Counted from the first letter of the stretch, positions 46,508 to 61,833 are shown. The stretch is 64,000 bases of DNA from Cristatella mucedo (GCA_009760855.2 WPIO01000359.1:1-64000), one strand, 5' to 3'. The notes: generated by a model from the sequence alone, not told the origin. Translations and numbers: made by a program.

Positions 46508-49500
46508 ATAGCCTTTACGTTTAAAAATCGTCTCGTGAAAGAATTACCTATCTTAACCGGTAGTACCTTCAAACCGCATGAGTTCCGAGTTAGTTATCCG
46601 CCCTGCTAAAGCCTTTTACGCGTTTTTTCTTCCGGAAATAAACGTCATTTAGGGTAATAAATAGTCTCAATAGATTATGACTTATTTTAGTGGTAGTTTC
46701 TCATAAGCACAGTCGTTCCGAGTACTTTATTTCCCCTGGTAAAACCATATACACTAGTTTTGTTCCGGTGATAAATTTGCTTCTGTGTCATAAGTATTCA
46801 CAATAAATACTTCGTCATCCCGCTGGTGGATCATTCATCTGAAGTGATGATGATTATCTTACTAGTAATACATTTCATCCGCAAACGTTCCGAGTTAGTT
46901 ATCACTCCAAATAGATCTATTTACGCGTCTATCTTTTGGAAAGATATATCCCTTAGTGTCATTAATAGTCCTTTAAATAATTAACGATCTTCCTCGTGAT
47001 ACCTTCCAACGGCAGGTATTCCACGTACTTTATCTCTCCTGCAAAATCCGTTTGAGCGTATTTTCAATCGGAAATATATAGCCTTCACAGTTTTAAGTAG
47101 TCTCAACAGACAATTATCATACTGGTAGTACCTACCACCTGCAGCCCTTTGAAAGACATTATCCTCCCTGTAAAAATCATGTACGCATCTTTCCTTTCCG
47201 CAAATATATATCCTTTATTGTTATAATTAATCTTAATTGATGATCCTCCGTTATCCCGCTAGTAAATCCTTGAAACCGCCGGCCTTCCGAGTATGTTATC
47301 AACTTTGCTCAAACTACTTACGCGTCTTTTCTTCCGGAAATATATTTTTTAATGTTATTGAGCGTCTCAACAAATAAATCATAAACCTTACGGTAGATCT
47401 TTCAAACAGCAGGCGTTGAAGGTAACTTATCCCCCTGCTGAAACTGTTTACGCTCCTTATTTTTACAGAAATATATGTATCCTTTAGTGCTATAATTAGT
47501 CTCAATAAGTACTCCGTTAACCCGTCAGTCGAGCCTTTAAAGCGCCGAGTTTTTGAGTAAGTTATCTTCCCTGAACAAACCATTTACGCTTCTTTTTTTC
47601 CGGAAATATATATCCTTGAGTCGTATATGTTGGCTCTTTAAATAATTAATTATCTTACAAGAGGTACCTTACGACCGCTAGCGTTCCAAGTAAATTATCT
47701 ACCCTCCCTAAACCATTTACGCGTCTTTGCTGTCCGATTTGTATGTCCTTCAGTGTAATTATTTGTCTAAATAAATACATCGTTATCCTACTGGTACATC
47801 GTTCAAACCTACCCCGTTCCGAGTAAGTTTTTCTCCTGCTAAAATATTTACGCGTCTTTATTCCGGAAATATATTTTTTAGTCATAATAAGTGTCTCAAC
47901 AAATAATTCATAAACCCAATGGTAGATGCTTCAAACAGTAGGCGTTGCAGGTAACTTATCCTCCTGCTAAAACTGTTTACGCTACTTTTTTCTTACTAAA
48001 TCCTACACATCCTTGACGGATAGAATTAGTCTCAATAAGTACTCCGTTGACCCGTCGGTAGATCTTGTAAACCGCCGGCTTTTTGAATAAGTTGTCTTCC
48101 CTGCAGAAACAATTTACGCGTCTTTTCTTTTGGAGCCGTGTATCCTTTAGTGATACTAATTGTGTCAAAATATGATTTATTAGACCGCGGGCAGATGCAT
48201 CAAACCACAGGCGTTTTTCCCTGCTGAGACTTTTCACGCTTCTTTATTCTACTAGAAATAAATATCCGTAATGTTATCATTATTTTCAATAAATACTTCC
48301 TTATCCCTCTGGTGGATCCTTCAAACCGCCCGCTTCCCAAGTAAGTTATCTACTCCGCTAAACCATTTGCACGTCTTTTCTTCCGGAAATATATACCCTT
48401 AATTTTTATATATAGGCTCATCCAATAACTTATTACCTTACAAGTAGTACCTTTGACCGCAGGCGTTCCGAGTAAGTTATCCCTACTAATAAAACCATTT
48501 ACGCGTCTTTTTTCCGTAAATACGTATTCTTGAGTATTATAAATAATCGCGAGAAATGAAGATCATCTTACTGGTAATACCGTCGATCTGCAAGTGTTTC
48601 ACACAAGTTATCTCTCCCCAAACAGCTATTTACGCGTGTTTTTTTGGAAATATATAGCCTTTACGTTTAAAAATCGTCTCGTGAAAGAATTACCTATCTT
48701 AACCGGTAGTACCTTCAAACCGCATGAGTTCCGAGTTAGTTATCCGCCCTGCTAAAGCCTTTTACGCGTGTTTTCTTCCGGAAATAAACGTCATTTAGGG
48801 TAATAAATAGTCTCAATAGATTATGACTTATTTTAGTGGTAGTTTCTCATAAGCACAGTCGTTCCGAGTACTTTATTTCCCCTGGTAAAACCATATACGC
48901 TAGTTTTGTTACGGTGATAAATTTGCTTCTGTGTCATAAGTATTCACAATAAATACCTCGTCATCCCGCTGGTGGATCATTCATCTGAAGTGATGATTAT
49001 CTTACTAGTAATACATTTCATCCGCAAGCGTTCCGAGTTAGTTATCACTCCAAATAGATCTATTTACGCGTCTATCTTTTGGAAAGATATATCCCTTAGT
49101 GTCATTAATAGTCCTTTAAATAATTAACGATCTTCCTCGTGATACCTTCCAACGGCAGGTATTCCACGTACTTTATCTCTCCTGCAAAATTCGTTTGAGC
49201 GTATTTTCAATCGGAAATATATAGCCTTCACAGTTTTAAGTAGTCTCAACAGACAATTATCATACTGGTAGTACCTACCACCTGCAGCCCTTTGAAAGAC
49301 ATTATCCTCCCTGTAAATATCATGTACGCATCTTTCCTTCCGCAAATATATATCCTTTATTGTTATAATTAATCTTAATTGATCCTCCGTTATCCCGCTA
49401 GTAAATCCTTGAAACCGCCGGCCTTCCGAGTATGTTATCAACTTTGCTCAAACTACTTACGCGTCTTTTCTTCCGGAAATATATTTTTTAAAGTTATTGA

Positions 49501-52500
49501 GCGTCTCAACAAATAAATCATAAACCTTACGGTAGATCATTCAAACAGCAGGCGTTGAAGGTAACTTATCCCCCTGCTGAAACTGTTTACGCTCCTTATT
49601 TTTACAGAAATATATGTATCCTTTAGTGCTATAATTAGTCTCAATAAGTACTCCGTTAACCCGTCAGTCGAGCCTTTAAAGCGCCGAGTTTTTGAGTAAG
49701 TTATCTTCCCTGAACAAACCATTTACGCTTCTTTTTTTCCGGAAATATATATCCTTGAGTCGTATATGTTGGCTCTTTAAATAATTATTATTATCTTACT
49801 AGAGGTACCTTACGACCGCTGGCGTTCCAAGTAAATTATCTACCCTCCCTAAACCATTTACGCGTCTTTGCTGTCCGATTTGTATGTCCTTCAGTGTTAT
49901 TATTTGTCTAAATAAATACATCGTTATCCTACTGGTACATCGTTCAAACCTACCCCGTTCCGAGTAAGTTTTTCTCCTGCTAAAATATTTACGCGTCTTT
50001 ATTCCGGAAATATATTTTTTAGTCATAATAAGTGTCTCAACAAATAATTCATAAACCCAATGGTAGATCCTTCAAACAGTAGGCGTTGCAGGTAACTTAT
50101 CCTCCTGCTAAAACTTTTTACGCTACTTTTTTCTTACTAAATCCTACACATCCTTGACGGTTAGAATTAGTCTCAATAAGTAAGTCCTTTTACTCCGTTA
50201 ACCCGTCGGTAGATCTTGTAAACCGCCGGCTTTTTGAGTATTTTGTCTTCCCTGCAGAAACAATTTACGCGTCTTTTCTTTTAGAGCTGTGCATCCTTCA
50301 GTGATACTAATTGTGTCAAAATATGATTTATTAGCCCGCGGGTAGATGCATCAAACCGCAGGCGGCGTCCTCCCTGCTGAGACTTTTTACGCTTATTTTA
50401 TTCTACTAGAAATATATATCCGTTAATGTTGTCATTATTTTCAATAAATACTTCCTTATCCCTCTGGTGGATCCTTCAAACCGCCCGCTTCCCAAGTAAG
50501 TTATCTACTCCGCTAAACCATTTGCACGTCTTTTCTTCCGGAAATATATACCCTTAATTTTTATATATAGGCTCATCCAATAACTTATTACCTTACAAGT
50601 AGTACCTTTGACCGCAGGCGTTCCGGGTAAGTTATCTCTACTAATAAAACCATTTACGCGACTTTTTTCCGTAAATACGTATTCTTGAGTATTATAAATA
50701 ATCGCGAGAAATGATGATCATCTTACTGGTAATACCTTCGATCTGCAAGTGTTCCGCACAAGTTATCTCTCCCGATACAGCTATTTACGCGTGTTTTTTT
50801 GGAAATATATAGCCTTTACTGTTAACAATCGTCGCGTGAAAAAATTACCTATCTTGCCGGTAGTACCTTCAAACCGCATGAGTTCCGAGTTGGTTATCCG
50901 CCCTGCTAAAGCCTTTTACGCGTGTTTTCTTCCGGAAATAAACGTCATTTAGGGTAATAAATAGTCTCAATAGATTATGACTTATTTCAGTGGTAGTTCC
51001 TCATAACCACAGTCGTTCCGAGTACTTTATTTCCCCTGGTAAAACCATATACGGTAGTTTTGTTCCGGTAATCAGTATGCTTAAGTGTCATAAGTATTCA
51101 CAATAAATACCTCGTCATCCCGATGGTCGATCATTCACTTGAAGTGATGATTATCTTAGTAGAACTACATTTCATCCGCAAGCGTTCCGAATAAGTTATC
51201 ACTCCTAATAGATCTATTTATTCGTCTATCTTTTGGAAATATATATCCCTCAGTGTCATAAATAGTCCTTTAAATAATTAGTTATCTTCCTCGTGATACC
51301 TTCCAACAGCAGGTATTCCACGTACTTTATCTCTCCTGCAAAATCCGTTTGAGCGTATTTTCAATCGGAAATATATAGCCTTCACAGTTTTAAGTAGTCT
51401 CAACAGACAATTATCATACTGGTAGTACCTACCACCTGCAGCCCTTTGAAAGACGTTATCCTCCCTGCAAAAATCATGTACGCATCTTTCCTTCCGCAAA
51501 TATATATCCTTTATTGTTATAATTAATCTTAATTGATCCTTCGTTATCCAGCTAGTAAATCCTTCAAACCGCCGGCCTTCCGAGTAAGTTATCAACTTTG
51601 CTCAAACTACTTACGCGTCTTTTCTTCTGCAAATATATTTTTTAATGTTATTGAGCGTCTCAACAAATAAATCATAAAACTTACGGTAGATCTTTCAAAC
51701 AGCAGGCGTTGAAGGTAACTTATCCCCCTGCTGAAACTGTTTACGCTCCTTATTTTTACAGAAATATATGTATCCTTTAGTGCTATAATTAGTCTCAATA
51801 AGTACTCCGTTAACCCGTCAGTCGAGCCTTTAAAGCGCCGAGTTTTTGAGTAATTTATCTTCCCTGAACAAACCATTTACGCTTCTTTTCTTCCGGAAAT
51901 ATATATCCTTGAGTCCTATATGTTGGCTCTTTAAATAATTAATTATCTTACTAGAGGTACCTTACGACCGCTGGCGTTCCAAGTAAGTTATCTACCCTCC
52001 CTAAACCATTTACGCGTCTTTGCTGTCCGATTTGTATATCCTTTAGTGTTATTATTTGTCACAATAAATACTTCGTTATCCTACTGGTAGATCGTTCAAA
52101 CCGACCGCGTTCCGAGTAAGTTTTTCTCCTGCTAAAATATTTACGCGTGTTTATTCCGGAAATATATTTTTTAGTCCTAATAAGAGTCTCAACAAATGAT
52201 TCATAAACCCTACGGATGATTCTTTAAACAGCAGGCGTTGCAGGTAGCTTATCCCCCTACTGAAACTGTTTACGCTACTTTTTTCTTACTGAATTCTACA
52301 CATCCTTTACGGTTAGAATCACTCTCAATAAGTACTCCGTTAACCCGTCGGTAGATCTTGTAAACCGCCGGCTTTTTGAGTATGTTGTCTTCCCTGCAGA
52401 AACAATTTACGCGTCTTTTCTTTTAGGGCTGTGCATCCTTCAGTGATACTAATTGTGTCAAAATATGATTTATTAGCCCGCGGGCAGATGCATCAAACCG

Positions 52501-55403
52501 CAGGCGTCCTTCCATGCTGAGACTTTTTACGCTTCTTTATTCTACTAGAAATATATATCCGTAATGTTATCATTATTTTCAATAAATACTTTCTTATCCC
52601 TCTGGTGGATCCTTCAAACCGCCTGCCTTCCGAGTAAGTTATGTACTCTGCTAAACCATTTACGCGTCTTTTCTTCCAGAAATATATACACTTGATTTTT
52701 ATTTATAGGCTCATTTAGTAACGTAGTACCTTACAAGTAGTACCTTTGACCGCAGGCGTTCCGAGTAAGTTATCTCTACTAATAAAACCATTTACGCGTC
52801 TTTTTCCGTAAATACGTATTCTTGAGTATTATAAATAATCGCGAGAAATGACGATCAGCTTACTGGTAATACCTTCGATCTGCAAGTGTTCCGCACAAGT
52901 TATCTCTCCCCAAACAGCTATTTACGCGTGTTTTTTTGGAAATATATAGCCTTTACTGTTAACAATCGTCGCGTGAAAAAATTACCTATCTTGCCGGTAG
53001 TACCTTCAAACCGCATGAGTTCCGAGTTAGTTATCCGCCCTGCTAAAGCCTTTTACGCGTGTTTTCTTCCGGAAATAAACGTCATTTAGGGTAATAAATA
53101 GTCTCAATAGATTATGACTTATTTTACTGGTAGTACCTTATAACCGCAGGCGTTCCGAGTACTTTATTTCCCCTGGTAAAACCATATACGCTAGTTTTGT
53201 TCCGGTAATAAATATGCTTCTGTTTCATAAGTATTCACAATAAATACCTCGTCATCCCGATGGTCGATCATTCACTTGAAGTGATGATTATCTTACTAGT
53301 AATACATTCCATCCGCAAGCGTTCCGAATAGGTTATCACTCCTAATAGATCTATTTACGCGTCTATCTTTTGGAAAAATATATCCCTTAGTGTCATAAGT
53401 AGTCCTTTAAATAATTAAGTTTCTTCCTCGTGATACCTTCCAGCAGCAGGTACTCCACGTACTTTATCTCTCCTGCAAAATCCGTTTGAGCGTATTTTCA
53501 ATCGGAAATATATAGCCTTCACAGTTTTAAGTAGTCTCAAAAGACAATTATCATACTGGTAGTACCTACCACCAGCAGCCCTTTGAAAGACGTTATCCTA
53601 CCTGCAAAAATCATGTACCCATCTTTCCTTCCGAAAATATATATCCTTTATTGTTATAATTAATCTTAATTGATCCTTCGTTATCCCGCTAGTAGATCCT
53701 TCAAAACGCCGACCTTCCGAGTAAGTTGTCAACTTTGCTCAAACTACTTACGCGTCTTTTCTTCCGGAAATATATTTTTTAATGTTATTGAGCGTCTCAC
53801 CAAATAAATCATAAACCATACGGTAGATCTTTCAAACAGCAGGCGTTGAAGGTAACTTATCCCCCTGCTGAAACTGTTTACGCTCCTTATTTTTACAGAA
53901 ATATATGTATCCTTTAGTGCTATAATTAGTCTCAATAAGTACTCCGTTAACCCGTCAGTCGAGCATTTAAAGGGCCAAGTTTTTGAGTAAGTTATCGTCC
54001 CTGCACAAACCATTTACGCTTCGTTTCTTCCGGAAATATATATCCTTGAGTCGTATATGTTGGCTCTTTAAATAATTAATTATCTTACTAGAGGTACCTT
54101 ACGACCGCTGGCGTTCCAAGTCAGTTATCTACCCTCCCTAAACCATTTACGCGTCTTTGCTGTCCGATTTGTATGTCCTTCAGTGTTATTATTTGTCTAA
54201 ATAAATACTTCGTTATCCTACCGGTAGATCGTTAAAACCTACCCCGTTCCGAGTTAGTTTTTCTCCTGCTAAAATATTTACGCGTGTTTATTCCGGAAAT
54301 ATATTTTTTAGTCCTAATAAGAGTCTCAACAAATGATTCATAAACCCTATGGATGATTCTTTAAACAGCAGGCGTTGCAGGTAACTTATCCCCCTGCTGA
54401 AACTGTTTACGCTACTTTTTTCTTACTGAATTCTACACGTCCTTTACGGTTAGAATTACTCTCAATAAGTACTTCGTTAACCCGCCAATGGATCTTGTAA
54501 ACCGCCGGCTTTTTGAGTAAGTTGTCTTGCCTGCAAAAACTATTCACGTGCCTTTTCTTTTACAGCTGTATATCCTTTAGTGATACTAATTGTGTCAAAA
54601 TATGATTTATTAGCCCGCGGTGAGATGCATCAAACCGCAGACGTTCTTCTCAACTGAGACTTTTTACGCTTCTTTATTCTACTAGAAATATATATCCGTA
54701 ATGTTATCATTATTTTTAATCTATACTTCCTTATCCCTCTGGTGGATCCTTCAAAACGCCGGCCTTGCTAGTAAGTTATCAACTTTGCTCAAACTACTTA
54801 CGCGTCTTTTCTTTGGGAAATAAATACCCTTGATTTTTATATATAGGCTCATTCAATAACTCATTACCTTACAAGTAGTACCTTTGACCGAAGGCGTTCC
54901 GAGTAAGTTATCTCTACTAATAAAACCATTTACGCGTCTTTTTTTTTTCCGTAAATATGTATCCTTGAGTATTATAAATAATCGCAAGAAATGACGATTA
55001 ACTTACTGGTAATACCTTCGATCTGCAAGTGTTCCGCACAAGTTATCTCTCCCGATACAGCTTTTTACGCGTGTTTTTTTGGAAATATATAGCCTTTACT
55101 GTTAAAAATCCTCCCGTGAAAGAATTACCTATCTTGCCGGTAGTACCTTCAAACCGCATGAGTTCCGAGTTAGTTATCCGCCCTGCTAAAGCCTTTTACG
55201 CGTGTTTTCTTCCGGAAATAAACGTCATTTAGGGTAATAAATAGTCTCAATAGATTATGACTTATTTTACTGGTAGTACCTTATAACCGCAGGCGTTCCG
55301 AGTACTTTATTTCCCCTGGTAAAACCATATACGCTAGTTTTGTTCCGGTAATAAATATGCTTCTGTTTCATAAGTATTCACAATAAATACCTCGTCATCC
55401 CGA

Positions 55404-55440
55404 TGGTGGATCATTCACTTGAAGTGATGATTATCTTACT
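55404..55440 (+). repeat. Extra ~38-bp hairpin segment in one monomer of the higher-order unit
   Basis: The long (about 170-bp) monomer carries an added stretch centred on TCACTT-G-AAGTGA, a perfect 6-bp inverted repeat about one base. The same segment recurs in the other higher-order units, for example near 36950, 38010, 53275, 58610 and 59660. In 41-49 kb it reads tcatctgaagtgatga. Confidence 0.65.
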
Positions 55441-58400
55441 AGTAATACATTCCATCCGCAAGCGTTCCGAATAGGTTATCACTCCTAATAGATCTATTTA
55501 CGCGTCTATCTTTTGGAAATATATATCCCTTAGTGTCATAAGTAGTCCTTTAAATAATTAAGTATCTTCCTCGTGATACCTTCCAACAGCAGGTACTCCA
55601 CGTACTTTATCTCTCCTGCAAAATCCGTTTGAGCGTATTTTCAATCGGAAATATATAGCCTTCACAGTTTTAAGTAGTCTCAACAGACAATTATCATACT
55701 GGTAGTACCTACCACCTGCAGCCCTTTGAAAGACGTTATCCTCCCTGCAAAAATCATGTACGCATCTTTCCTTCCGAAAATATATATCCTTTATTGTTAT
55801 AATTAATCTTAATTGATCCTTCGTTATCCCGCTAGTAGATCCTTCAAAACGCCGACCTTCCGAGTAAGTTGTCAACTTTGCTCAAACTACTTACGCGTCT
55901 TTTCTTCCGGAAATATATTTTTTAATGTTATTGAGCGTCTCAACAAATAAATCATAAACCTTACGGTAGATCTTTCAAACAGCAGGCGTTGAAGGTAACT
56001 TATCCCCCTGCTGAAACTGTTTACGCTCCTTATTTTTTGCAGAAACATATGTATCCTTTAGTGCTATAAGTAGTCTCAATATGTACTCCGTTAACCCGTC
56101 AGTCGAGCCTTTAAACGGCCGAGTTTTTGAGTAAGTTATCGTCCCTGCACAAACCATTTACGCTTCTTTTCTTCCGGAAATATATATCCTTGAGTCGTAT
56201 ATGTTGGCTCTTTAAATAATTAATTATCTTACTAGAGGTACCTTACGACCGCTGGCGTTCCAAGTCAGTTATCTACCCTCCCTAAACCATTTACGCGTCT
56301 TTGCTGTCCGATTTGTATGTCCTTCAGTGTTATTATTTGTCTAAATAAATACTTCGTTATCCTACCGGTAGATCGTTAAAACCTACCCCGTTCCGAGTTA
56401 GTTTTTCTCCTGCTAAAATATTTACGTGTGTTTATTACGGAAATATATTTTTTAGTCTTAATATGAGTCTCAACAAATAATTCATAGACCCAATGGTAGA
56501 TCCTTCAAACAGCAGGCGTTGCAGGTAACTTATCCCCCTGCTGAAACTGTTTACGCTACTTTTTTCTTACTGAATTCTACACATCCTTTACGGTTAGAAT
56601 TACTCTCAATAAGTACTTCGTTAACCCGCCAATGGATCTTGTAAACCGCCGGCTTTTTGAGTAAGTTGTCTTGCCTGCAGATGCAATTCACGTGCCTTTT
56701 CTTTTACAGCTGTGTATCCTTTAGAAATACTAATTGTGTCAAAATATGATTTATTAGCCCGCGGTGAGATGCATAAACCGCAGACGTTCTTCTCAACTGA
56801 GACTTTTTACGCTTCTTTATTCTACTAGAAATATATATCCGTAATGTTATCATTATTTTCAATCTATACTTCCTTGTCCCGCAAGTAGATTCTTCAAAAC
56901 GCCGGCCTTGCGAGTAAGTTATCAACTTTGCTCAAACTACTTACCCGTCTTTCCTTCCGGAAATATATTTTTTAGTGTTAATGAGCGTCTCAACAAATAA
57001 ATCATAAAACTTACAGTAGATCTTTCAAACAGCAGGCGTTGAAGGTAACTTATCCCCTTGCTGAAACTGTTTACGCTCCTTATTTTTTACGTAAATATAT
57101 GTATCCTTTAGTGCTATAATTAGTCTCAATAAGTACTCCGTTAACCCGTCAGTCGAGCCTTTAAACCGCTAAGTTTTTGAGTAAGTTATCGTCCCTGCAC
57201 AAACCATTTACGCTACTTTTCTTCCGGAAATATATATCCTTGACTCGTATAAGTTGGCTCTTTAAATAATTAATTATCTTACTAGAGGTACCTTACGTAT
57301 GCTGGCGTTCCAAGTCAATTATCTACCCTCCCTAAACCATTTACGCGTCTTTGCTGTCCAATTTGTATGTCCTTTAGTAATATTATTTGTCTAAATAAAT
57401 ACTTCGTTATCCTACTGGTGGATCGTTCAAACCTAACCCGTTTTGAGTAAGTTTTTCTCCTGCTAAAATATTTACGCGTCTTTATTCCGGAAATATATTT
57501 TTTAGTCTTAATAAGTGTCTCAACAAATAATTCATAAACCCAATGGTAGATCCTTCAAACTGTAGGCGTTGCAGGTAACTTATCCCCCTGCTGAAACTGT
57601 TTACGCTACTTTTTTCTTACTGAATCCTACACATCCTTGACGGTTAGAATTAGTCTCAATAAGTACTCCGTTAACCCGTCGGTAGATTTTGTAAACCGCC
57701 GGCTTTTTGAGTAAGTTGTCTTGCCATCTGAAACAATTAACGCGTCTTTTCTTCTAGAGCTGTGTATCCTTTAGTGATACTAATCGTGTCAAAATATGAT
57801 TTATTAGCCCGTGGGCAGATGTATCAAACCGAAGACGTTCTTACCTGCTGAGACTTTTTACGCTTCTTTATTCTACTAGAAATATATATCCGTAATGTTA
57901 TCATTATTTTCAATCAATGCTTTCTTATCCCTCTGGTGGATCCTTCAAACCGCCTGCCTTCCGAGTAAGTTATCAACTCTGCTAAACCATTTATGCGTCT
58001 TTTCTTCCGGAAATATATACCCTTGATTTTTATATATAGGCTCATTCAATAACTTATTACCTTACAAGTAGTACCTTTGACCGCAGGCGATCCGAGTAAG
58101 TTATCTCTACTAATAAAACCATATACGCGTCTTTTTTCCGGAAATATGTATCCTTGAGTATTATAAATAATCGCAAGAAATGACGATTAACTTACTGGTA
58201 ATACCTTCGATCTGCAAGTGTTCCGCACAAGTTATCTCTGCCGAAACAGCTATTTACGCGTGTTTTTTTTTGGAATATATAGCCTTTACTGTTAAAAATC
58301 CTCTCGTGAAAGAATTAACTATCTTGCCGGTAGTACCTTCAAACCGCATGAGTTCCGAGTTAGTTATCCGCCCTGCTAAAGCCTTTTACGCGTGTTTTCT

Positions 58401-61400
58401 TCCGGAAATAAACGTCATTTAGGGTAATAAATAGTCTCAATAGATTATGACTTATTTTACTGGTAGTACCTTATAACCGCAGGCGTTCCGAGTACTTTAT
58501 TTCCCCTGGTAAAACCATATACGCTAGTTTTGTTCCGGTAATAAATATGCTTCAGTTTCATAAGTATTCACAATAAATACCTCGTCATCCCGATGGTCGA
58601 TCATTCACTTGAAGTGATGATTATCTTACTAGTAATACTTTCCATCCGCAAGCGTTCCGAACAAGTTATCACTCCTAATAGATCTATTTACGCGTCTATC
58701 TTTTGGAAAGATATATCCCTTAGTGTCATAAATAGTCCTTTAAATAATTAATTATCTTCCTCATGATACCTTCCAACAGCAGGTATTCCACGTACTTGAT
58801 CTCTCCTGCAAAATCCGTTTGAGCGTATTTTCTATCGGAAATATATAGCCTTCACAGTTTTAAGTAGATTCAACAGACAATTATCATACTGGTGGTACCT
58901 ACCACCTGCAGCCGTTTTAAACACGTTAACCTCCCTGCAAAAATCATGTACGCATCTTTCCTTCCGAAAATATATATCCTTTATTGTTATAATTAATCTT
59001 AATTGATCCTTCGTTATCCCGCTAGTAGATCCTTCAAAACGCCGACCTTCCAAGTAAGTTATCAACTTTTACTTACGCGTCTTTCAGTACGATATAGGCT
59101 CATTCAATAACTCATTACCTTACAAGTAGTACCTTTGACCGAAGGCGTTCCGAGTAAGTTATCTCTACTAATAAAACCATTTACGCGTCTTTTTTCCGTA
59201 AACATGTATCCTTGAGTATTATAAATAATCGCAAGAAATGACCATTAACTTACTGGTAATACCTTCGATCTGCAAGTGTTCCGCACAAGTTATCTCTCCC
59301 GATACAGCTTTTTACGCGTGTTTTTTTGGAAATATATAGCCTTTACTGTTAAAAATCCTCCCGTGAAAGAATTACCTATCTTGCCGGTAGTACCTTCAAA
59401 CCGCATGAGTTCCGAGTTAGTTATCCGCCCTGCTAAAGCCTTTTAAGCGTGTTTTCTTCCGGAAATAAACGTCACTTAGGGTAATAAATAGTCTCAACAG
59501 ATTATGACTTATTTTACTGGTAGTACCTTATAACTGCAGGCGTTCCGAGTACTTTATTTCCCCTGGTAAAACCATATACGCTAGTTTTGTTCCGGTAATA
59601 AATATGCTTCTGTTTCATAAGTATTCACAATAAATACCTCGTCATCCCGATGGTCGATCATTCACTTGAAGTGATGATTATCTTACTAGTAATACATTCC
59701 ATCCGCAAGCGTTCCGAATAGGTTATCACTCCTAATAGATCTATTTACGCGTCTATCTTTTGGAAATATATATCCCTTAGTGTCATAAGTAGTCCTTTAA
59801 ATAATTAAGTATCTTCCTCGTGATACCTTCCAGCAGCAGGTACTCCACGTACTTTATCTCTCCTGCAAAATCCGTTTGAGCGTATTTTCAATCGGAAATA
59901 TATAGCCTTCACAGTTTTAAGTAGTCTCAAAAGACAATTATCATACTGGTAGTACCTACCACCTGCAGCCCTTTGAAAGACGTTATCCTCCCTGCAAAGA
60001 TCATGTACGCATCTTTCCTTCCGAAAATATATATCCTTTATTGTTATAATTAATCTTAATTGATCCTTCGTTATCCCGCTAGTAGATCCTTCAAAACGCC
60101 GACCTTCCGAGTAAGTTGTCAACTTTGCTCAAACTACTTACGCGTCTTTTCTTCCGGAAATATATTTTTTAATGTTATTGAGCGTCTCAACAAATAAATC
60201 ATAAACCATACGGTAGATCTTTCAAACAGCAGGCGTTGAAGGTAACTTATCCCCCTGCTGAAACTGTTTTCGCTCCTTATTTTTACAGAAATATATGTAT
60301 CCTTTAGTGCTATAATTAGTCTCAATACGTACTCCGTTAACCAGTCAGTCGAGCATTTAAACGGCCAAGTTTTTGAGTAAGTTATCGTCCCTGCACAAAC
60401 CATTTACGCTTCTTTTCTTCCGGAAATATATATCCTTGAGTCGTATATGTTGGCTCTTTAAATAATTAATTATCTTACTAGAGGTACCTTACGACCGCTG
60501 GCGTTCCAAGTCAGTTATCTACCCTCCCTAAACCATTTACGCGTCTTTGCTGTCCGATTTGTATGTCCTTCAGTGTTATTATTTGTCTAAATAAATACTT
60601 CGTTATCCTACCGGTAGATCGTTAAAACCTACCCCGTTCCGAGTAAGTTTTTTTCCTGCTAAAATATTTACGTGTGTTTATTCCGGAAATATATTTTTTA
60701 GTCTTAATAAGAGTCTCAACAAATAATTCATAAACCCAATGGTAGATCCTTCAAACAGCAGGCGTTGCAGGTAACTTATCCCCCTGCTGAAACTGTTTAC
60801 GCTACTTTTTTCTTACTGAATTCTACACGTCCTTTACGGTTAGAATTACTCTCAATAAGTACTTCGTTAACCGACCAATGGATCTTGTAAACCGCCGGCT
60901 TTTTGAGTAAGTTGTCTTGCCTGCAGAAACAATTCACGTGCCTTTTCTTTTACAGCTGTGTATCCTTTAGTGATACTAATTGTGTCAAAATATGATTTAT
61001 TAGCCCGCGGTGAGATGCATCAAACCGCAGACGTTCTTCTCAACTGAGACTTTTTACGCTACTTTATTCTACTAGAAATATATATCCGTAATGTTATCAT
61101 TATTTTCAATCTATACTTCCTTATCCCTCTGGTGGATCCTTCAAAACGCTGGCCTTGCTAGTAAGTTATCATCTTTGCTCAAACTACTTACGCGTCTTTT
61201 CTTTGGGAAATAAATACCCTTGATTTTTATATATAGGCTCATTCAATAACTCATTACCTTACAAGTAGTACCTTTGACCGAAGGCGTTCCGAGTAAGTTA
61301 TCTCTACTAATAAAACCATTTACGCGTCTTTTTTCCGTAAATATGTATCCTTGAGTATTATAAATAATCGCAAGAAATGACCATTAACTTACTGGTAATA

Positions 61401-61789
61401 TCTTCAATCTGCAAGTGTTCCGCACAAGTTATCTCTCCCGATACAGCTTTTTACGCGTGTTTTTTTGGAAATATATAGCCTTTACTGTTAAAAATCCTCC
61501 CGTGAAAGAATTACCTATCTTGCCGGTAGTACCTTCAAACCGCATGAGTTCCGAGTTAGTTATCCGCCCTGCTAAAGCCTTTTACGCGTGTTTTCTTCCG
61601 GAAATAAACGTCATTTAGGGTAATAAATAGTCTCAATAGATTATGACTTATTTTACTGGTAGTACCTTATAACCGCAGGCGTTCCGAGTACTTTATTTCC
61701 CCTGGTAAAACCATATACGCTAGTTTTGTTCCGGTAATAAATATGCTTCTGTTTCATAAGTATTCACAATAAATACCTCGTCATCCCGA

Positions 61790-61802
61790 TGGAGGAGTAG
61801 TA
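61790..61802. other. Deletion junction in satellite 3 (about 293 bp lost)
   Basis: The sequence jumps from cccgatggagga to gtagtacctaccacc. The same words are about 293 bp apart at 55404-55703. The interval 60225-62075 is 1,850 bp, 293 shorter than the modal 2,143. Confidence 0.78.
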
Positions 61803-61833
61803 CCTACCACCTGCAGCCCTTTGAAAGACGTTA

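Larger units (their letters stand above)
45259..55977 (+). repeat. Five consecutive 16-monomer higher-order units of satellite 3
   Basis: The diagnostic word aacagcaggcgttgaagg starts at 45259, 47405, 49544, 51698, 53835 and 55978, giving intervals of 2146, 2139, 2154, 2137 and 2143 bp. Counting the tttacgc box from 53878 to 56023 gives 16 monomers, of which one is about 170 bp and the rest about 121-139 bp. Confidence 0.88.
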
